Shown here: one piece after another, positions 14,712 to 17,874 of the stretch | Position numbering within the stretch: the stretch's first letter is position 1 | Layout of the letters: the number at the start of each line of letters is the position of its first letter | Source: DATKDU01 sp035649415 | Lineage (GTDB): Bacteria > Planctomycetota > Planctomycetia > Pirellulales > Pirellulaceae | Assembly (NCBI GenBank): GCA_035649415.1 | Contig: DASRJP010000140.1 | Location: forward strand, 1-17,874 | Direction of reading: 5' to 3' | Length of the DNA stretch: 17,874 bases | Made by a program: the position numbers and the translations under genes | Notes under the pieces: model-generated | Databases searched by the model: none | The model's input: only the letters and a program-made list of their open reading frames with translations | Told to the model about the DNA's origin: nothing

Positions 14712-15065
14712 CTATTCCGCATACTCAATGGGACGCACTTCGATCACCCCGCCAGCGGGAAGGGTCGGGATTCTGGCCGCGATAGCGATCGCCTCCTCTC
14801 GATCGCGGCACTCAACCACGTGGTAGCCCCCGAGCTGCTCCTTGGTCTCGGCAAAGGGTCCGTCCATGACAACCGGCTTGCCGTTCTTCTCGCGGACGGA
14901 GATGGCGCTGGCGCAGCGGTCCAACTTTGCGCCAGCCAGCAAGCGGCCGTTGAGCTTCAGCTCCTGGACCAGCTTTCCGTATTCGTCCATGATCCGGCCC
15001 CGCTCCGCCTCGGGAAGTTTCATCCAGCGGGACTCTTCGAAACAACACATGAGCAGGAATTTCAT
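14712..15065 (-). CDS. YCII/DGPF-domain protein, single domain
   Basis: The product has 117 residues from the ATG at 15065. AGGAG lies eight bases upstream inside the end of the methyltransferase gene, whose stop is two bases away, so the genes are translationally linked. The domain begins MKFLLMCCFE and contains the signature VVMDGPFAETKEQLGGYHVV at 65-84, including the DGPF motif at 68-71. YCII proteins adopt a ferredoxin-like fold. Many DGPF members are encoded beside ECF sigma factors, but their function is unsettled. Here the neighbours are a methyltransferase upstream and a secreted protein downstream. A further gene with two YCII domains lies at the head of the same strand group. Length is normal for the family. 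Confidence 0.92.
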   Translation of the reverse strand: MKFLLMCCFEESRWMKLPEAERGRIMDEYGKLVQELKLNGRLLAGAKLDRCASAISVREKNGKPVVMDGPFAETKEQLGGYHVVECRDREEAIAIAARIPTLPAGGVIEVRPIEYAE

Positions 15066-15067
15066 CG

Positions 15068-15685
15068 CTATGGCTCCTTTCGTCGCAGGACCGCGAACCA
15101 GGCCTTCGGTCCACCCTCGGAGAAGGTGATCTCCGTGACCTTCGGGTTCAAATCCCCACGGATCAGCTCGATCGATTCCACCTCCCACCCGTCGGCAAAG
15201 GCGTCGTACAGCTCCTGCCGCGACACTCGCCGCGGCCCGTGCGTGCCCGGTTCCTCGTCGCTCATGCACAGCAGCAGCAGCCGGCCTCCCGGCTCGACTA
15301 CCTGCGCCAGCCGCCGGATGTACTGCCGCCGGTCGTCGTCGGAGAAGACGTGCAGCAGGCCGCAGTCGATCACGGTGGCAAAACGCTCGCCCCGGTCCCC
15401 CAGCGTGAGCGCATCCTGAACGAGGAACTCCGCGGCCAGACCTCGCTCGGCCGCCTTGGCGCTGGCTCGCCGGATCGCCTCCGCGATGAAGTCGATGCCC
15501 ATGACGCGGTGGCCGCGGGCGGCAAAGAACAGGGCGTTCTCCCCGGTGCCGCAGCCCGCATCGAGGACCGGGCTATGAACCAGATCGGCGGCGGCAACAA
15601 ACGCTGGCTGCGGCCGGCCGGTGTCCCACGGCGCCTCTCCAGCGTAGTGCTGCTCGAAGCCGGTGCGGCTGTCGAGATTGCTCAT
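15068..15685 (-). CDS. Class I SAM-dependent methyltransferase
   Basis: The product has 205 residues from the ATG at 15685, with GGAG seven bases upstream; an in-frame start at 15742 would add 19 residues and is rejected. Rossmann motif I is VLDAGCGTGENALFFA at 40-55. An acidic residue at the end of strand 2 is in VMGIDF (Asp65). VQDAL at 89-93 and EPGGRLLLLC at 131-140 are motifs II/III-like. The N-terminal FEQHYAGEAPWDTGRPQPAF resembles thiopurine/TehB-like small-molecule methyltransferases. The substrate is unknown. It is flanked on both sides by YCII genes on the same strand: 56 bases after the double-domain gene and two bases before the single-domain gene. Confidence 0.93.
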   Translation of the reverse strand: MSNLDSRTGFEQHYAGEAPWDTGRPQPAFVAAADLVHSPVLDAGCGTGENALFFAARGHRVMGIDFIAEAIRRASAKAAERGLAAEFLVQDALTLGDRGERFATVIDCGLLHVFSDDDRRQYIRRLAQVVEPGGRLLLLCMSDEEPGTHGPRRVSRQELYDAFADGWEVESIELIRGDLNPKVTEITFSEGGPKAWFAVLRRKEP

Positions 15686-15741
15686 TTCGCAGCTCCGAAA
15701 CGGGAATCGGGACTCTCGTGACTTTTGAGGCGACGACCTCA

Positions 15742-16542
15742 CTACATCGTATTATTCACGCGCCGCTGCCGCTCCTCCCAGCGGGCTGCAAACTCTTCGT
15801 CCGCCGGGCGAAGCTCGAGGGTGTCGCCCATGCGCAGGCAGGGGTGCTGCGACCAGGACTCGACGGCGTGGGCCATGTCCCTGAATTTCAGCGTCGCCAC
15901 GCCCCCAAGCACCTCCTTGGTTTCCGCGTAGGGACCGTCGCTCACCAGCACCTTACCATCCTTGTAACGCAGCGTCTTTGCCGTCCGAGCACTTTGAAGT
16001 GCTACTCCGCCCACCCAGCAGCCGCGCTGGCGCAGGTATTCGCCGTAAGCGATATAGTCCCGCAAGAGGGCCTCCCTCTGGCTGGCAGGCATCGCTTCCC
16101 ATAGATCTTCATCCCCGTATCCCAGACAGAGAATCTTCACGCCTTCGCCCACGTTGACTGATGAACCGGCCTGCGATTCGCAATCGCTTGTCATTTTTTC
16201 GTCCACCGGGCGAATCTCGAAGGGACCAAAACGAACGCCCGGGTGCTGCGACATCAGCTCGACGGCCTGGTCCATGGCCCTCGCCTCCAGTGTGCCGAAG
16301 CCCCCCAATTGCTCTTTGGTTTCGGCGTAGGGACCGTCAGTGACGATCAACTTGCCGTCCTTCAGCCGCAGCGATTTTGCCGCCGTGGTCTTTTGCAGCG
16401 ATTCGCCGGCGCCGGTCCAGTGCCCGCGCCTCGTGAGCACGTCGTCGTAGGCTAAACACTCCTCCATCATCGCCTCCTGCTCCGCTTTGGACATCGCCTC
16501 CCATCGCTGCTCGTCCATGTATCCCAGACAGATATATTTCAT
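15742..16542 (-). CDS. Tandem YCII (DGPF) protein, two fused domains
   Basis: The product has 266 residues from the ATG at 16542. It carries two complete YCII domains: residues 1-115 with TDGPYAETKEQLGGFGTLEA (DGPY at 69-72), and 136-250 with SDGPYAETKEVLGGVATLKF (DGPY at 202-205). Both begin alike (YICLGYMDEQRWEAM and ILCLGYGDEDLWEAM) and end with an RP-x-D/E motif, so they arose by duplication. The linker at 116-135 (MTSDCESQAGSSVNVGEG) is polar. The second domain begins at a GTG codon after a purine-rich stretch, as if it was once a separate gene. The usual YCII length is about 100-120 residues, making this a double-length fusion. It is the first gene of the - strand cluster. Function is unknown. 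Confidence 0.92.
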   Translation of the reverse strand: MKYICLGYMDEQRWEAMSKAEQEAMMEECLAYDDVLTRRGHWTGAGESLQKTTAAKSLRLKDGKLIVTDGPYAETKEQLGGFGTLEARAMDQAVELMSQHPGVRFGPFEIRPVDEKMTSDCESQAGSSVNVGEGVKILCLGYGDEDLWEAMPASQREALLRDYIAYGEYLRQRGCWVGGVALQSARTAKTLRYKDGKVLVSDGPYAETKEVLGGVATLKFRDMAHAVESWSQHPCLRMGDTLELRPADEEFAARWEERQRRVNNTM

Positions 16543-16848
16543 GGCGTTTCTCGGTTATGCGTGGAGTTTTGACGAACTCGCCCTTCGGGCGCACGAATGG
16601 GGCACGAATGCCTCCACTTCTAGTCGAAGGGGAGTCCACGACTTCGACAGATCGAATCAAGACAGCAAAGATTTTAGTCGTGAGTCCTCCCGGCGTTTCA
16701 CGTGCATGACAAAGCGCATTATCCGTCCACAAGCCGTCCGACGGAGCGGGCATGGTACGATTTTCGCTGTGCACTGCCGACGGCGGCATCTCGACGTACG
16801 CTCACCCGCTCGACCTGGATAACTTGCTAGGCGCATGAGGAATTGTCT
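16543..16848. other. 306-base divergent intergenic region
   Basis: This gap separates the tandem YCII gene (leftward) from the oxidoreductase (rightward) and should hold both promoters, but I can point to no convincing -35/-10 pair. A short hairpin CGCCC-TTC-GGGCG lies at 16579-16591, and the nonamer GCACGAATG is repeated at 16591-16599 and 16602-16610. I see no gene in it. Confidence 0.6.
16836..16841 (+). promoter_or_regulatory. Ribosome binding site of the oxidoreductase gene
   Basis: TGAGGA ends seven bases before the ATG at 16849 and supports that start. Confidence 0.6.
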
Positions 16849-17874
16849 ATGGCCACCAAAAACCGGCAGATCCTGCTGGCCTCGCGCCCCAGTGGCGAGC
16901 CAACGCTCGAGAACTTCCGCCTCGTCGAAAGCGAGGTTCCCAGGCCAAGCCCCGGCCAAATGTTGCTGCGGTCGATCTATCTGTCGCTCGATCCGTACAT
17001 GCGCGGCCGCATGAACGCGGCCAGGTCGTACGCACCGCCGGTGGAAATCGGTCAGGTCATGGAAGGGCGGGCCATCGCCGAAGTCGTCGAGTCGAATCTG
17101 CCCGATTATCAGCCGCGAGATTTTGTCTTCGCAGCCATCGGCTGGCAGGAGTATGCGGTTTCCGACGGCCAAGGCGTGCGAAAAATCGATCCGGCGCTGC
17201 GCCCGCTGACCTACGCCCTGGGCCTTCTCGGAATGCCAGGCATGACGGCCTACACGGGTCTTTTGAATATCGGACAGCCCCAGCCGGGGGAAACGCTTGT
17301 CGTGGCGGCGGCAGCCGGCGCCGTCGGCTCGCTCGTCGGGCAAATCGGACGCATCCAGGGCTGCCGCGTCGTCGGCATTGCCGGTGGGCCGGACAAATGC
17401 CGCTTCGTCAAGGAAGAACTGGGGTTCGACGAGTGCTTGGACCATCGCCAGAAGGATCTCGCGGCCCGACTGGAAGCAGCCTGCCCCCGCGGCATTGACA
17501 TTTACTTCGAAAACGTCGGCAGCGCGGTGTTCGATGCCGTGCTGCCGCTGCTGAACAACTTCGCTCGCATTCCCGTGTGCGGGCTGATAGCGCATTACAA
17601 CGCCACCGAGCTGCCGCCGGGTCCCGACCGCGTGCCTTTGGTCATGCAGCAGATTCTCGTCAAGCGGCTGACCTTCCGCGGCTTTATCGTCTGGGATTTT
17701 GCCTCGCAAATGCCGCAGTTCCTGGCGGACATAAGCGTCTGGCTTCGCGAAGGGCGTCTCAAATACAAGGAGGACATTACGGACGGTCTGGAGAACGCGC
17801 CGCGGGAATTGATCGGCCTATTGCGCGGCAAGAATTTTGGAAAGAAAATCATCCGCATTGGCGATGATCCGCCG
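16849..17874 (+). CDS. NADPH-dependent medium-chain oxidoreductase (CurA/YncB-like), 3' end missing
   Basis: The frame from ATG 16849 is open for 342 codons to the right edge, so only the last few residues are missing; the family is about 340 residues long. It begins MATKNRQILLASRPSGEPTL, with SLDPYMRGRM at about 48-57. The substrate/cofactor region is LGLLGMPGMTAYTGLL. The NADPH-binding loop is AAAGAVGSLVGQI (about 154-166). GIDIYFENVG and RLTFRGFIVWD follow, as in zinc-independent MDR enzymes of the YncB/CurA and leukotriene B4 12-hydroxydehydrogenase type. It reduces activated carbon-carbon double bonds of enones; no zinc ligands are seen. It is transcribed away from the YCII cluster. Confidence 0.95.
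   Translation, partial: MATKNRQILLASRPSGEPTLENFRLVESEVPRPSPGQMLLRSIYLSLDPYMRGRMNAARSYAPPVEIGQVMEGRAIAEVVESNLPDYQPRDFVFAAIGWQEYAVSDGQGVRKIDPALRPLTYALGLLGMPGMTAYTGLLNIGQPQPGETLVVAAAAGAVGSLVGQIGRIQGCRVVGIAGGPDKCRFVKEELGFDECLDHRQKDLAARLEAACPRGIDIYFENVGSAVFDAVLPLLNNFARIPVCGLIAHYNATELPPGPDRVPLVMQQILVKRLTFRGFIVWDFASQMPQFLADISVWLREGRLKYKEDITDGLENAPRELIGLLRGKNFGKKIIRIGDDPP

Noticed and set aside
16579..16591. Hairpin CGCCC-TTC-GGGCG as a terminator
   Set aside because: It lies between divergent genes, where no terminator is expected, and lacks a T-run; the stem is only five bases.
16657..17709. A 350-codon open frame on the - strand
   Set aside because: It lies antisense to the clear oxidoreductase gene and has shadow-type His/Arg/Gln-rich composition.
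1..17874. CRISPR array, toxin-antitoxin, restriction or other defence genes
   Set aside because: No regularly spaced repeats and no recognisable defence families were found on either strand.

Overview
The window looks like a chromosomal segment of a planctomycete (Planctomycetota, most likely Pirellulales-like, though I cannot place it more closely). It is GC-rich. The DUF4350 / MoxR / DUF58 gene set, a Tat-exported DUF1501 protein, a zinc ribbon joined to an alanine/proline-rich linker, many DGPF/YCII proteins and hairpin-forming intergenic repeats all point that way. No CRISPR array, rRNA or intact mobile element is visible.

Layout. Positions 1-5485 (+ strand) hold the end of a DUF4350 protein, a MoxR AAA+ ATPase with an N-terminal zinc ribbon, a small ClpA/B N-domain (Clp-R) protein, a beta-carbonic anhydrase and a DUF58 protein. 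MoxR and DUF58 normally act as a pair; here two unrelated genes lie between them. Palindromic repeats sit at 975-1024, 3904-3977 and 5491-5534. A cysteine desulfurase-like class V aminotransferase follows on the - strand (5533-6693).

Positions 6942-7300 hold tRNA-Val(GAC) and, 123 bases downstream, a start-bearing fragment of a tyrosine recombinase that loses its family resemblance within about 50 codons. This is the scar of an element once integrated at the tRNA. A convergent secreted nucleotide pyrophosphatase/phosphodiesterase-like gene (7298-8710, -) abuts it. Next come a multi-pass membrane protein with an apparent one-base frameshift near 9826-9828, and a Tat-secreted DUF1501 protein (10165-11529).

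Positions 11673-16542 are all on the - strand. In transcription order they are: a protein with two fused YCII domains, a SAM methyltransferase, a single-domain YCII protein, a secreted DNRLRE-like protein, a 41-codon coding-like remnant, a DgkA-type lipid kinase, and a membrane protein with UbiA-like acidic motifs. The last two genes are three bases apart. The window ends inside a medium-chain (CurA/YncB-like) NADPH-dependent oxidoreductase on the + strand.

I see no clearly new defence or biosynthetic system. The best leads are the integrase scar with a T-stem mismatch in the neighbouring tRNA, the zinc-ribbon MoxR in a split operon, the YCII fusion/methyltransferase cluster, and the DgkA/UbiA-like lipid gene pair.
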